DNA from: Mycocentrospora acerina
Lineage: Eukaryota; Ascomycota; Dothideomycetes; Pleosporales
Direction: 5' to 3'
NCBI GenBank assembly: GCA_022701365.1
Contig: JAKUHH010000395.1
Location: 799,734-863,733 of the forward strand
DNA: 64,000 bases
In this document: positions 53,106 to 63,625 of the stretch, in pieces
Layout: every line of letters begins with the position of its first letter
How positions within the stretch are numbered: position 1 is the first letter of the stretch
Translations under genes and position numbers: made by a program
The notes under the pieces: model-generated
Told to the model about the DNA's origin: nothing
Databases searched by the model: none
The model's input: the letters and a program-made list of their open reading frames with translations, nothing else

Positions 53106-55681
53106 TCACACCAAGCCCTTGCCCTCCCTCAGCATCTGCGCGCCAATCTCCTGCAGCCGAAACTTTTGAATCTTGCCACTCGCCGTCTTGGGATGCCCAT
53201 CCACCCAAAACACATATTTGGGGACTACATTAAAATCATCATCGTCAGCACATCCATCCATCCATCCATCTCCACCGAAATAACGAGAGGGCAACGGGGA
53301 AAAGAAAAAAAAAGGAGAGGGGAAGAAGAAGGAAAAAAACTAAACTCACCCAAATGATGACTCAACTTACTCCTCACCCACTCTCGAATCTCATCCGCAG
53401 TAACCTTCCCCTCGTCCCCCTCATGCGGGACCACAAACGCGGCAACCACCTCTCCATAGCGGGGGTCAGGCAATCCGGCGACGCTAATCTCCGCGACAGC
53501 CGGGTGAGTGAAGAGGCAGTTTTCGACTTCAAGGGGGTGAATGTTCTCCCCGCCCTTGATGATGAGGTCCTTGATGCGGCCTGTGATGCGGACGTAGCCG
53601 TCTTCGTCAATGGATGCTTCGTCGCCCGTGTGCATCCAGAGGACGCCGTTGTCGTCCGGGACGAGGGCCTGTGCGGTGCGGGCTTCGTCGCCCCAGTAGC
53701 CCTTCATGACGTTGTAGCCTGAGACGGCGAGTTCGCCGCGGTCGCCGACGTTGAGGGTGCGGGATGGGTCGGTGGGGTCGACGACTTTGATGTTGACGTG
53801 GGGGAGGACGCGGCCGACGGTTTCGACGCGTTTGTCCATGGGGTCGTCGGTGGTGGTCATGGTGGAGACGGGGCTGGTTTCCGTCATGCCGTAGCAGATG
53901 GTTAGTTCGGTGAGGTTGAGGTCCTTGTGGAGTTTGCGCATGAGCTCGATGGGTACGGGGGCGCCAGAGGCGATGCCCGTGCGGAGGTGTTGGAAGCCGT
54001 CCTTGGGGACTGCGCCGTGGCCTAGGAGTTCTAGCTCTGCGACAAACATGGTGGGCACGCCGTAGAGCGCTGTGCATTTGTGATCGCGGACTGCCTCTAG
54101 TGTTGCTTTTGCGTCGTAGGCCTCTTTTGGCCAGACAATAGCTGAGCCATGTGTTGCCGTGGCCATGTAACCTAGGACGCTTCCGAAGCAGCTGCCAGGG
54201 CTGTTAGTTTTCCTTTGCCATGATTGAGGTTGGAGGGAATGTCTATCTCACTGAAATAGTGGAGGCGGAGAGCAGACTCTGTCGTTTGTTGTCAGCAACA
54301 TGCGGTCGCCGATACTCTGCCCGTTGTTCAAAAGACCGCGGTGGGTCAGACACGCAGCCTTGGGTGTGCTCGTGGTTCCGGAAGTGAACTGGATGTTGAC
54401 AATCTCGTTTGCATCAAGGCCCTGATCCTCCAATGCCGTATCTTTTCCACCATCTTCAAAGACGTTTTCGTATCTTTGAAGACTCCTATAGCTTGATATG
54501 TCTACTCTTCCTTGCGAATTTTCCACAATGATGACCTTTTGTAGCGACGGGGCGAGTTCCGACTGCAGACTTGAGCTAGCAAGATCTGGCACAAGGTTTT
54601 TGAGTAGAGAGATGTTGGAGACGGGGTCTTTGCGGGGGCGATTAGTTTCGGCGCCAATGATCAAATGTGTGGCAGAGAGGTGGTTGAGTGCAGAGAGGAC
54701 CTGGGGTGCGTTGAAGGTTGGGTTGAGGGGGACCTATATAGGGTGGTTAGAGGATGGTTGGAGGGAGAGGTGGAGATGAGGGTGATGAAATTCTTGAAGA
54801 TGAAGAGTGATGAAATCTCTTGAAAATGCAGAGTAATGACATTCTCTTGGAAATGCAGAGTGTTGAAATCTCTTGAAGTTGAAGAGTGATGAACCCTCTT
54901 GACAACAAAGAATAATGAAACCCTCTTGAAAACACAGAGTGACGAGCCACTCTTGAAATCGAAGCAAAACAACCTCAACCCCAGTTCTAAAAAAAAAGAA
55001 AAAGAGAAAAGACCAACAGAAGTAAAAACAACATACCAATATCGCCCCCAGCTTAAACAGCGCATACGTAAGCTAAAACGACACCTCATCATCAGCAAAT
55101 ATTTCCCCTTCAACCCCTCAGCAGGTACTGAATCATACCGTGCCAAACTCGACATTATTCCCCAACGACACCGCCACGCGATCGCCCTTGCGCACCCCTT
55201 GCCTCTGCAAGCCCCGAGCAAGCGTATTCGAATCGCGGTCGAGCGCATCATACGTGAGTGTTATACGCTGGTGGTGGGAAATAACACTGCCGACGACGTT
55301 GTTAATAATCCTTAGTAAAAAAATATTGATTCAAAAGAGCAGCAAGTGAAATAAAAATAACAACTAAAGTTTTTTTTTTGAAACCAAAAAAAAAAAATTA
55401 ATTTGATAATTATAATAATCAAGTTGAAATAAAAAACAGCGCAGTAGAAAAGTGCCAACTCACGCATTGCGGTCGCCATACTGCTTTACGATGCCGGCAA
55501 AGTTCTCTGGAATCGTTTGTTCCAGCAGGGGAGGTTCTGTTGGCCCCGTGATGATGGCTGGAGCTTGGGTTGTTGCAAGACCGCGACGACGACGATGATG
55601 ACAACGATGCGGCGCTCTACAGGACAACAACGGCAACGACTGGGGTCTTTTTAAAGAGCGAGTTAAAACCGGCCGGAGCAT
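53106..55681 (-). CDS. mitochondrial acyl-CoA synthetase (ACSF2-like, AMP-binding)
   Basis: 614 residues; activates fatty acids to acyl-CoA via an acyl-adenylate. Exons: 55681-55464, 55286-55139, 55072-55037 (36 nt), 54733-54252, 54191-53350, 53224-53106; introns 177, 66, 303, 60 and 125 bp; all phases agree. N-terminus MLRPVLTRSLKRPQSLPLL with an RRRRGLAT segment is an Arg-rich mitochondrial presequence. Adenylate-forming motifs: IQFTSGTTSTPKAA (P-loop), PPPLFHCFGSVLGYM, YGMTETSPV, GYWGDEART, MHTGDEASIDEDGY, and GRIKDLIIKGGENIHP near the C-terminus; the final exon carries KTASGKIQKFRL with the conserved catalytic-type Lys. No PTS1. ACSF2 type is chosen from LFHCFGSVLG and the mitochondrial start; other medium-chain ligases are the alternative. 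Confidence 0.92.
54786..54965 (-). repeat. 26-27-bp intronic minisatellite, about 7 units
   Basis: Diverged tandem copies around the core TCTTGAAAATGCAGAGT, beginning each time with GAAA/GACA/GAGC. They fill most of the 303-bp third intron of the acyl-CoA synthetase gene; the other introns are 60-177 bp. Confidence 0.8.
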
Positions 55682-56011
55682 CTTCAGGTCGTAAAGTCAT
55701 TGAGAGAGAGAGAGTGAGAGAAAGAGAGAGAGAGAGAGAGGAAAAGTAACCGTGCCTCCCGCATCTTGTGCCTGGTGTCTTGAAGCTCCGAGCATCGTGG
55801 CGGCGTCGGGACTGGCCCGCCCCATGGCCGAGCACCATGGCTAAGTACAGGTATGCGGGGTAGCTGTTCCGTCCGTGGCGCTCGATTGGCTAGCCGAACA
55901 CGGCCCGGACGCGAGCCGCGTTACGTCACGTGGGGGGGAACGGTGGATGCACAATAGGTATTAATTTAATCAATTATCAGTTGCAAAGAAAAAAAAAAGT
56001 CATATACTCCA
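55682..56011. other. acyl-CoA synthetase promoter with GA/CT run
   Basis: A GA-rich tract (CT on the coding strand) lies at 55701-55741, 20 bp upstream of the acyl-CoA synthetase ATG, so it would be in the leader. The rest is the 3' flank of the 5-phosphatase gene. Confidence 0.6.
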
Positions 56012-57319
56012 TCATGTGCTGAACCATGCCGCCAGCCAGAGACTACCCAGTATTGCGCTTATAATGGCAAGCACAATGGCGTTGCCCTTACGCGTCAGGG
56101 CCAAGTACGAGAGTACGCCGACAACAACCTCATACCGTCGAGCAGCGACCTGCCGCGACTTCCATTGTGGGTTGATGGGAAATGGAGAACACGAGCGAAT
56201 GTCCTTTGGGTCTCTTGGGATAGGCTGATCGTCGATACGCAACGATAGAGCTACTGGACGATGGTCGGATGTAGGCTGTACAGGGAGAGCGGTGTAGATC
56301 TGCGGCTCAAACTTTGCGGATGAGTGAGCAGGCAGGAAGAGAATCCTGTCACACCATGAGGGATAGCGGTGCTTGGACCACTTCCACTCTTCCTCTACGT
56401 CTGTGAGGGACCGCTTGGGACCGCCGTCCGTCTTGTAAGCCGTCACCGAGTATTTGTACGTCGGGGGGAAGTGTATAGGGAGTTCCTCGAGCCCGTGCAA
56501 CGTGCGGTTGGCGTCCTTTTCTCTGATCAACTGGTCTCTCTCTAGCAATCGTGAAAAGTGTCTCGGGGACGACTCGGGCGCCGTCGGATGCGGGTAGGTT
56601 TTGTGACTCTCGGGGTCTGGGCCTGTGTCGTTTGTGCGGTAGTTTAGGTCGCCGTAGAAAAATACGTGATTGCCAGCCGTGAAGAGGCCATTCTGGCCCT
56701 GAGGTGGCCTAGATGATGAAGATGAAGAAGAAGACGAGAGCAGTGGACTTTCTTCGCTGGAGCTGTACAATGAATCGTCGCCGTTGACAAAGACCAGGTT
56801 TCTCACAAGATTCTCCCAGTCCTTGTTTCTGGCATCCACACTGCTCTCCGAGGGCGCAAGATGCGCTGCAGTAAAACTGAGGTCGAGTGTGTCGTCAAAG
56901 CCCGGACATGCCAGCCCTACACGCATCGCGATGGCGCCCTTGTTTCCCATGTTCCAGACCCCAACACCAGCTCCTGCCGACTGAATCCATTGTATCCTCT
57001 CCGCAAACTGGGGCTTTGCGAATAACATGAGCCCCGTCATGCCAAGACTCCGTGTCGCAATGTGCTTGTACTTTTCGCTGCCATGGCTGTGGATGTCCGC
57101 GGCGAGCTGAACCGTTGTTGTGAGGCGGTCAAAGTATGGCTTCAGGTATGAGCCGCCGAGGAACGAGTAGGCGATGGGAGCGATTTCTTGCAGAGATACG
57201 GCAACGAGATCGGGCAGGGGCCCAGCTTTGGGGAGGGCATCAAAGAACGACGGCGCAAGAGACTGGGGATCCACAAGTTCGCGCGCGCAGTTGAAGGTGA
57301 GTAGGTAGAGCTCAAACAT
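56012..57319 (-). CDS. inositol polyphosphate 5-phosphatase, C-terminal membrane anchor
   Basis: 435 residues, single exon. Removes the 5-phosphate from phosphoinositides or soluble inositol phosphates. Endonuclease/exonuclease/phosphatase fold with LTFNCA (8-11), VSLQE with Glu45, GNKGAI (125-130), HLAPSE (153-158), YGDLNYR (222-228), PPTYKYS (285-291), the signature WCDRILF (322-328) and SDHRPV (351-356). A Ser-rich acidic insert (about 185-204, with nine consecutive Ser) separates two catalytic motifs. After residue 400 there is a short hydrophobic pair ending LAIISAILGSLWLAAWF, which suggests tail-anchoring to ER or Golgi membrane. No Sac1 domain, so it is not a synaptojanin. ATG at 57319 is the first in frame. 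Confidence 0.92.
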   Translation of the reverse strand: MFELYLLTFNCARELVDPQSLAPSFFDALPKAGPLPDLVAVSLQEIAPIAYSFLGGSYLKPYFDRLTTTVQLAADIHSHGSEKYKHIATRSLGMTGLMLFAKPQFAERIQWIQSAGAGVGVWNMGNKGAIAMRVGLACPGFDDTLDLSFTAAHLAPSESSVDARNKDWENLVRNLVFVNGDDSLYSSSEESPLLSSSSSSSSSRPPQGQNGLFTAGNHVFFYGDLNYRTNDTGPDPESHKTYPHPTAPESSPRHFSRLLERDQLIREKDANRTLHGLEELPIHFPPTYKYSVTAYKTDGGPKRSLTDVEEEWKWSKHRYPSWCDRILFLPAHSSAKFEPQIYTALPVQPTSDHRPVALSLRIDDQPIPRDPKDIRSCSPFPINPQWKSRQVAARRYEVVVGVLSYLALTRKGNAIVLAIISAILGSLWLAAWFST

Positions 57320-58085
57320 GGTGGAACAGTGGAACAGTGGAATAGACGGATTATGCTAGGCGGCGGCAGTCAGCATTTTGCGGACATTGCGCTAGACCAA
57401 TCACCGCTTTGAAAACAAAGTCATATTGACAAGAGCCAGGAGGAAGCAAAGACATGCATACGATTGGTAATAACAAATGTGCTGGTGTTGGTCAATGGGC
57501 TCTGTAAAGATATCCAGCCGCAGTATTGACGCAAACCGAGTCCCGTAAGTGGAAGTCGGAACGAGTTGCTCCGTTGAAGCTGCGCACAATGAAAACCAGG
57601 GGCCACGGTTCGCTCCACAATCCTCTTAGAGTGGAGAAGTCGGGGAGGCCGCGTGTGACAAAAGAGGAGATGTTGAGGGTGAGCAGACTAACGCGGAGCT
57701 CGGGGAGGACGTGGTGGGGGAGGTCATGCTGCTTCTGAGCTCGTTAAAGCACGATGACGTAGCGCGGCAGCGGAGTGACCGACGCGTGGGGGAACGGGGC
57801 AGTTTGAAGCGGTGGGAGACGAGAATATGTAGTTGTAGAGCTGTGCAGCAATTATTTTCTCGTCACCTGCTTGTCGTTTTCACCGTCTCATACATCGCCG
57901 TGTCGAGGCACGCTACCCTGATTGTCTCCCACCGCCCTCGTAACGAGGCACCCTGCAGACGGGATCCAGCAATTGAGCTTATTTTACAGCACCCGAGCAC
58001 CCGCACGTCTTGGATCAAAACCTACTTCTCACACGAGAATTGCACTTGAAAATCGAGTTGAAGACCTCAATTGCACACCCCAGCC
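57320..58085. other. divergent intergenic region
   Basis: Promoters of the 5-phosphatase (-) and SDR (+) genes. No coding frame is convincing, although frames at 57526-58049 are open for 70-112 codons. No repeat of note. Confidence 0.5.
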
Positions 58086-59359
58086 ATGTTCAAGTCACAA
58101 CTGCTCCGCCAGGCGGCACGCGCAGCTACTGCGCAAGCTCCTCGAACAGCCTTGCGTAACCAGCCAGCAGTCTCCTCGATTCGACGCTTCACATGTGCAC
58201 CCATGCGGCTCAGCAAAGCATCCGACGATCAAGTCGATGCTGCCACAACCTCTGGCCAGCCTGGACAGAGCGGCGACCACGAGGGTCAGTATGCGCGAAC
58301 AAGTTCCAACATTGTGGTAGAGTACCCCGAGGAGAAGGATCTCCCTCCCTCAAACCCAGTGGTGGGCAGAGGAGGCGTCCACGCCAAGCGGACTCTTGCT
58401 TCATTTTCCATGGAAGGCAAAGTGGCTGTTGTGACGGGAGGAGCCCGGGGATTGGGGCTGGTCATGGCTCAGGCTTTGGTCACTTCGGGCGCTGATGTTG
58501 CTATTGTGGACCTGAACAAGGAGGAAGGCGCGAGGTCTGCCCAGGGCCTCGTTGATATTTTCAAAAAGGAAAACCCTGGATCTGACAAGTATGTGGAGAG
58601 AGACGGGGAAAATATAAAAAAAAACAATTAAAGCTGACATGCGTTTGCAGACTTCCAAAGGTCACAGCACACTACTGTGACGTCTCGAGCCCAGTATCCG
58701 TCGACCAGTCTGTTGCCGAGATTCTCAAAGCACACGGCAAAATCGACAACCTGGTCACATCGGCAGGCTTTACAGAAAACTACGATGCCATCTCGTACCC
58801 GCACGATCGCATGCAGAAGCTCTGGGGAGTCAACGTTGATGGCACGTACATGTATGCAGTTGCCGTGGCGAAGCATCTCATGGAGAGGAAGGCGCCAGGA
58901 AGCATTGTCATGATTGGCAGCATGTCTGGATCTATTGTCAACGTGCCGCAGCCACAGGCGCCGTACAATGCGGCAAAGGCAGCCGTGCGCCATCTGGCGG
59001 CTAGTCTGGCGGTGGAGTGGGCGTCTGCGGGCATCCGGGTGAACTGCATTTCGCCTGGCTACATGCTGACAGCACTGTGAGTGTGGCAAGATTGGTGGTG
59101 AGCGTCGTTTGCTGACCCCGTTGCAGGACCAAGAAGATTCTCGACGACAACCCAAAGCTCCAGAAGCAGTGGACTTCGCTGATCCCCGTTGGCAAGATGG
59201 GGCGGCCGGAGGATTTGATGGGCGCAGTGACGTTCTTGTCGAGCGACGCCAGTCTCTATGTTAATGTAAGTCGAGGGTGGGCGTGTTGTAGTGTTTCGTG
59301 GGCTAATGGCATGCTAGGGCGCTGATTTGAGGGTTGACGGGGCATACACGTGCACGTGA
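58086..59359 (+). CDS. short-chain dehydrogenase/reductase, polyol (arabinitol/mannitol) dehydrogenase-like
   Basis: 369 residues; NAD(P)-dependent oxidoreductase. Exons 58086-58588, 58651-59076, 59127-59265, 59318-59359; introns 62, 50 and 52 bp, phases 2, 2, 0. N-terminal 105 residues form an extension rich in Arg, Ala and Ser, with MFKSQLLRQAARAATAQAPR resembling a mitochondrial presequence. Rossmann motif TGGARGLG at 117-124, DVSSP at about 178, catalytic Ser260, Tyr273 and Lys277 in APYNAAK, and the ISPGYMLT segment after it. The overall pattern resembles fungal D-arabinitol/mannitol dehydrogenases; substrate is inference. The last exon of 42 nt encodes GADLRVDGAYTCT. The stop lies inside a 22-bp tandem duplication. 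Confidence 0.88.
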
Positions 59360-59382
59360 AGGGGCATACACGTGCAGTTGAA
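59339..59382 (+). repeat. 22-bp tandem duplication spanning the SDR stop codon
   Basis: Two adjacent 22-bp copies beginning GGGGCATACACGTGCA and differing by a CG-TG versus GT-TG rearrangement near the end. The TGA stop is in the first copy. Confidence 0.85.
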
Positions 59383-59519
59383 GGATTGAAACAGACCAAA
59401 TCGAGTCGAGTCGAGTCGAGTCGAATCAAATCAAATCATATCATATCAAATTATACAGCATGAGAAGAAGATGGAGGGGCATGAAATGGAGGATGGTAGT
59501 TGTAGTTGTAGTTGTAGTT

Positions 59520-59560
<41 letters not shown>

Positions 59561-59963
59561 GGTTGTAGCAGCAGTGGTTGTAGCAGCAGTTGGAGCAAAA
59601 TGACATGGGTAGCTGCAAACAAAGGCCCTCTTTCTTCAGCACATATCAAGACATGACATGCCCCATGGATGTAGATGCAATAGTGCACAGTCTGCCCCCG
59701 TGACAAGTCTCGTACAGCAGCGCACTTGAGGCTCTGCAAGCCAATCACGTCAGACACGCGAGTCGCCAGGGCTGAGACACGTCTGGACGTGCAGCCTCTC
59801 GGTCGGCCCCCTCAGCCATACGTCGGAGTGATTTGTAGATTGAGCGTGCACGTTGCTGCTTGTCCCCACGCGCCATGAGACACCAACCCACCGTTGCAGT
59901 GCCATAGTCTTCCCGCCGCCCGCCCCGCCGCCTCCCTCCCAGCCTGGCCGGCCCGCCGCCGCC
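59383..59963. other. intergenic with pentamer, hexamer and (CAG)13 repeats
   Basis: (GAGTC)n at about 59402-59430 then AAATC/ATATC variants; (TAGTTG)4 at 59496-59520; (CAG)13 at 59521-59559; and GGTTGTAGCAGCAGT twice at 59560-59589. The 3' part, rich in CCGCC, is the leader of the Rab-GAP gene. Confidence 0.65.
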
Positions 59964-62122
59964 ATGTTCACCATCTCGAGCCTGGTGCAGAAGGCGCAGC
60001 AGTTGATCGAGCCGACACTCAGCACCATTGCCGGCCCCGCCACCTCGACCGACCGCAGCAGGCCGACCAAGGCCACGCTCTTCCGCTACCAGTTCCGCCT
60101 GCCGGACTCGCAGAACCCGCTGCAGGAGATCACCGCCGAGCTGACCCTGCAGCCCCACCACTCGACGAGGGGCGCCGGCGACAGCACCAGCGCGGCGACG
60201 AGGGCCAGCACCAGCACCACCGCCGTCGCCGACGCCGACACGCAGCGCAGCCAGGGCGCCCACTATGTCGGCAAGCTGCACCTCAGCGAGCAGTACCTGT
60301 GCTTCTCCACGCAGGGCTCCAGCTTCGTGCACACGGCCAGCCTGAGCTCGTCCAGCAGCTTCACCGGCCAGACGCACGGCGCGGGGCCCGCCGGCAACGG
60401 CTTCACCCTGCCGCTGTGTGGCATCCGCCGCGTCGAGCGCCTGCACAGCCAGAGCTACATGTTCGCCCTGGCCATCACCACCTGGAACGGCGTGCCCGAC
60501 GCCAAGGCCCTCGCCCCCGCCGGCCAGAAGCTCACCATCCAGCTGGCCGGCTCGCGCCAGGCCTGCGAGCGCTTCTGCGACGGCCTGAAGAAGGGCCTGC
60601 GCGAGGGCGTCAAGGAGGTCGACAACCTGCGCCGCGTCGTCGGCCAGTGCTACTCCGAGTACCTGCTCTCCGACGCCGCCGACAGCAAGCCCGCCGCCGG
60701 CGACGCCGCACCCGAGCGCGAGCACCCCGACACGGGCCTGGGCATCCTCTTCCGCTACCCGGGCAATGCGCGGAAGCTGCGCGACGCGACCAAGATCCGC
60801 CTGTGGCGCGAGTACCTCAAAGACAACGGGCGCAGCGCCACGCTCATCCGCCAGCCCACCTTCCACAAGCTCATCCGCGTCGGCCTGCCCAACCGCCTGC
60901 GCGGCGAGATGTGGGAGCTCACCTCGGGCGCCTTCTTCCTGCGCCTGCAGAACCCCAGCCTGTACACGGAGACGCTGGCCAAGTACTCGGGGCGCGAGTC
61001 GCTGGCCATCGACGAGATTGAAAAAGACCTCAACCGCAGTCTGCCCGAGTACCCGGGCTTCCAGAGCGAAGAGGGCATCGGGCGGCTGCGGAGGGTCCTG
61101 ACCGCCTACAGCTGGACCAACGAAGAGGTTGGCTACTGCCAGGCCATGAACATTGTCGTCGCGGCACTGCTAATGTACGTACACTCCGTCATTGACCGCT
61201 GCCTTGCTCTAACAGAAGAAAAAAAAGATACATGTCCGAGTCCCAGGCCTTTTTCCTGCTCTCGGTGCTGTGTGACCGCCTGCTGCCCGGGTACTACTCG
61301 ACCACCATGTACGGCACCCTGCTCGACCAAAAGGTCTTTGAGTCGCTCACGGAAAAGACCATGCCCATCCTGTGGGACCACCTGGTCAAGTCGGATGTGC
61401 AGCTCTCGGTCGTTTCGCTCCCTTGGTTTCTTTCGCTCTATATCAACTCGATGCCCCTGATTTTTGCTTTCCGTGTTCTAGACGTCTTCTTTCTTGAGGG
61501 CCCAAAGGTTCTCTTCCAGATCGGCCTGGCCATCCTCCGCATCAACGGCGAAGAACTACTCGATGCCACAGACGACGGCTCCTTCATCTCCGTGCTCAAG
61601 GGCTACTTTGCGAGGCTCGACGAGTCTGCTCACCCCAAATCAGAGAACCCCAAGCTGCGCGCAGTCACGCGCTTCCAAGAGCTCATGGTCGTGGCGTTCA
61701 AAGAGTTTGCCGGCATCACCCAAAACACAATCTCGGAGCAACGAGCAAAGCACAAAGATGCCGTTCTCGAAAACATTGAGAATTTTGCCAAGCGCACATC
61801 GATACGCAATCTCGGCCCAGAGAGCAAGAAGTTGAGCGTAAACGACCTTGGCTTCTTGTACGATCGATTCTACGCCATTCTCTACGAAAGACAACAAAGA
61901 GCCGAGATTATGCAGCAAGAGTTGGAACAAAAGGCCAAGGCTAGCAAGAACAAGACGTCTGAGATCATGACCGGCTACAGCGCAGAGAAGGGACGAGTTG
62001 CAGTCGGTCTGAGCCCCACACAGATGGACTATGATGCTTTTAGGGAGTTTTTAGCTGGTACGTGTTTGCAGTCTTGTTCTTTTTTTTTGTTACTTGCTGC
62101 TTTTACTTGTCATTTGCTACTT

Positions 62123-62217
<95 letters not shown>

Positions 62218-63625
62218 CTTACTACTTGTTCCTCGCCACTTATTCCTTGCTCCTTGTTACTCATTACCAGCCACTTGTCTAACACTACATTTAGGAATCA
62301 CAAAATGGGCCATCACCGACTCCCCAACTACTCCTCGTGATGCCAACCATGCACCATCACCTCATTCGTACTTTGGCAACAGCATGCGAAACCGTCCACC
62401 AATGTCACCGTGGGGCTTTGGCCCCGAACCAGCTGATCATGAGTTCTTGAAGAGACTGTTCCGACGCTGGGACACGGACATGACAGACTCGCTGTCCCTG
62501 CAGAACGTTGTTTCGGGCTTCGCAGCCGTCAAAGGCACAAAAGACATCATGTCCAACATCAGTTACTTCTTCGAGCTTTACGACGACGACGGCGATGGTA
62601 GGGTCGATCGCGAAGGTATACTTCGAATATCAGAGGCTCTGCTGTTCTTATCAAGAAGGGGCGTCCACGACTTAAGCCCAGCCAGCTCCACCGTTGATGT
62701 AGGCGCAGGCACTTCTCCCGAGCGTCTCAACCGCGACGAGCAATTCTTGAGCAGTGTTTCTGCATTCATACGTAGGTGTTTTGAGTATGCCGACCCGGAT
62801 CACCCATCAAACAAGAACGGCCTAGCAGTGTCCCAAGTTACAGAAGAACTGGACAACTTTGCTATTGGCGAAGAAGACGACTCTGATGACGACTCTGAAG
62901 ACGAGGACGATCTCATCGACTTTGGCTCCGAAGCCGGAACCCCAAAAGTCAGCACTACTGACGTCGACCCATTGTCAAAGGTGTCCTCTGCCGACCCAAC
63001 GTCACCAATAGACCCCAAACGCACAGAAAAAGCCAAAGCAGCGAATCTGGCTCTCGATCCGAACAAACCCCTCCACATTACCCTCCCCACCTTCCGTATG
63101 GTGATTCTCGCCGACGAAGTACTAGAGCAGTTCTTCGAAACCGGCTTCTCCTCCAGTTTCCGCCTGGCGGACGAATCCCTTCCCCCAAGCCACCTCACAA
63201 CGTTTGCCAGCGTCGCCGCCAAGAGCGCCAGTACTGGTGTAGGCGTAGGCGCAGTAGGCGGCGCAGGTGTGGGCGTCGTACCCCCCGGCAAGGGCCTCCG
63301 AGGCATGCTAGACAACATTGTCAGCGACGGGATGCGCGTCGCCACCGAAGTCCGACGGCGATACGACGAGGCGCAGCGGGAGCTGGAGAACCAGGGCAAG
63401 CAAGGCGAGGGAGACGAGCAGGACGAAGAACAAGATGAAGACCACGCCGATGGGGATCTTCTCGAGGGCGCAGAAACAGCCGACGTGGATACCACAAAGA
63501 GCGATGTCCCGCCCCCGCTGCCGGTTGGTGATGATCTTCTTTTAGATGCAAAGGGAGAAGGAAGCGCGAAGAGGAGACCAAGCAATGCTAGTGCTCGGAG
63601 TCGGGTTTTGGAGTTTGAACGGTAG
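59964..63625 (+). CDS. Rab GTPase-activating protein: GRAM-like, TBC and EF-hand (TBC1D8/9, Gyp2/Mdr1-like)
   Basis: 1123 residues; expected to stimulate GTP hydrolysis by a Rab/Ypt protein in vesicle traffic. Exons 59964-61174, 61228-62057, 62295-63625, introns 53 bp (phase 2) and 237 bp (phase 1). The N-terminal part to about residue 235 contains a GRAM/PH-like region ([12 protein letters not shown]). The TBC domain runs from about residue 308: the catalytic-finger motif is I352-E-K-D355-L-N-R358 and the glutamine finger Y391-C-Q393; the join [20 protein letters not shown] fits the family. An EF-hand loop ([13 protein letters not shown]) lies at about 776-788, then acidic and Gly/Val-rich tails. 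Exon 1 is extremely GC-rich. Intron 2 is a multiple of three and open, see findings. A longer upstream frame lacks support; [13 protein letters not shown] is the chosen start. Confidence 0.92.
62125..62215 (+). repeat. (CTACTTT)13 heptanucleotide array in Rab-GAP intron 2
   Basis: Thirteen perfect tandem CTACTTT units, 91 bp, in the middle of the 237-bp second intron. The unit reads FLLSTFY every 21 nt in the frame of the gene. Confidence 0.95.

Noticed and set aside
59745..60866. 373-codon open frame on the minus strand opposite the Rab-GAP gene
   Set aside because: It is the antisense of a very GC-rich coding exon; composition alone keeps it open, and it has no domain and low-complexity Ala/Gly/Val content.
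59894..61021. 375-codon plus-strand frame overlapping the Rab-GAP exon 1
   Set aside because: Shifted frame of a GC3-rich exon, Arg/Pro/Ala-rich with no recognisable motif.
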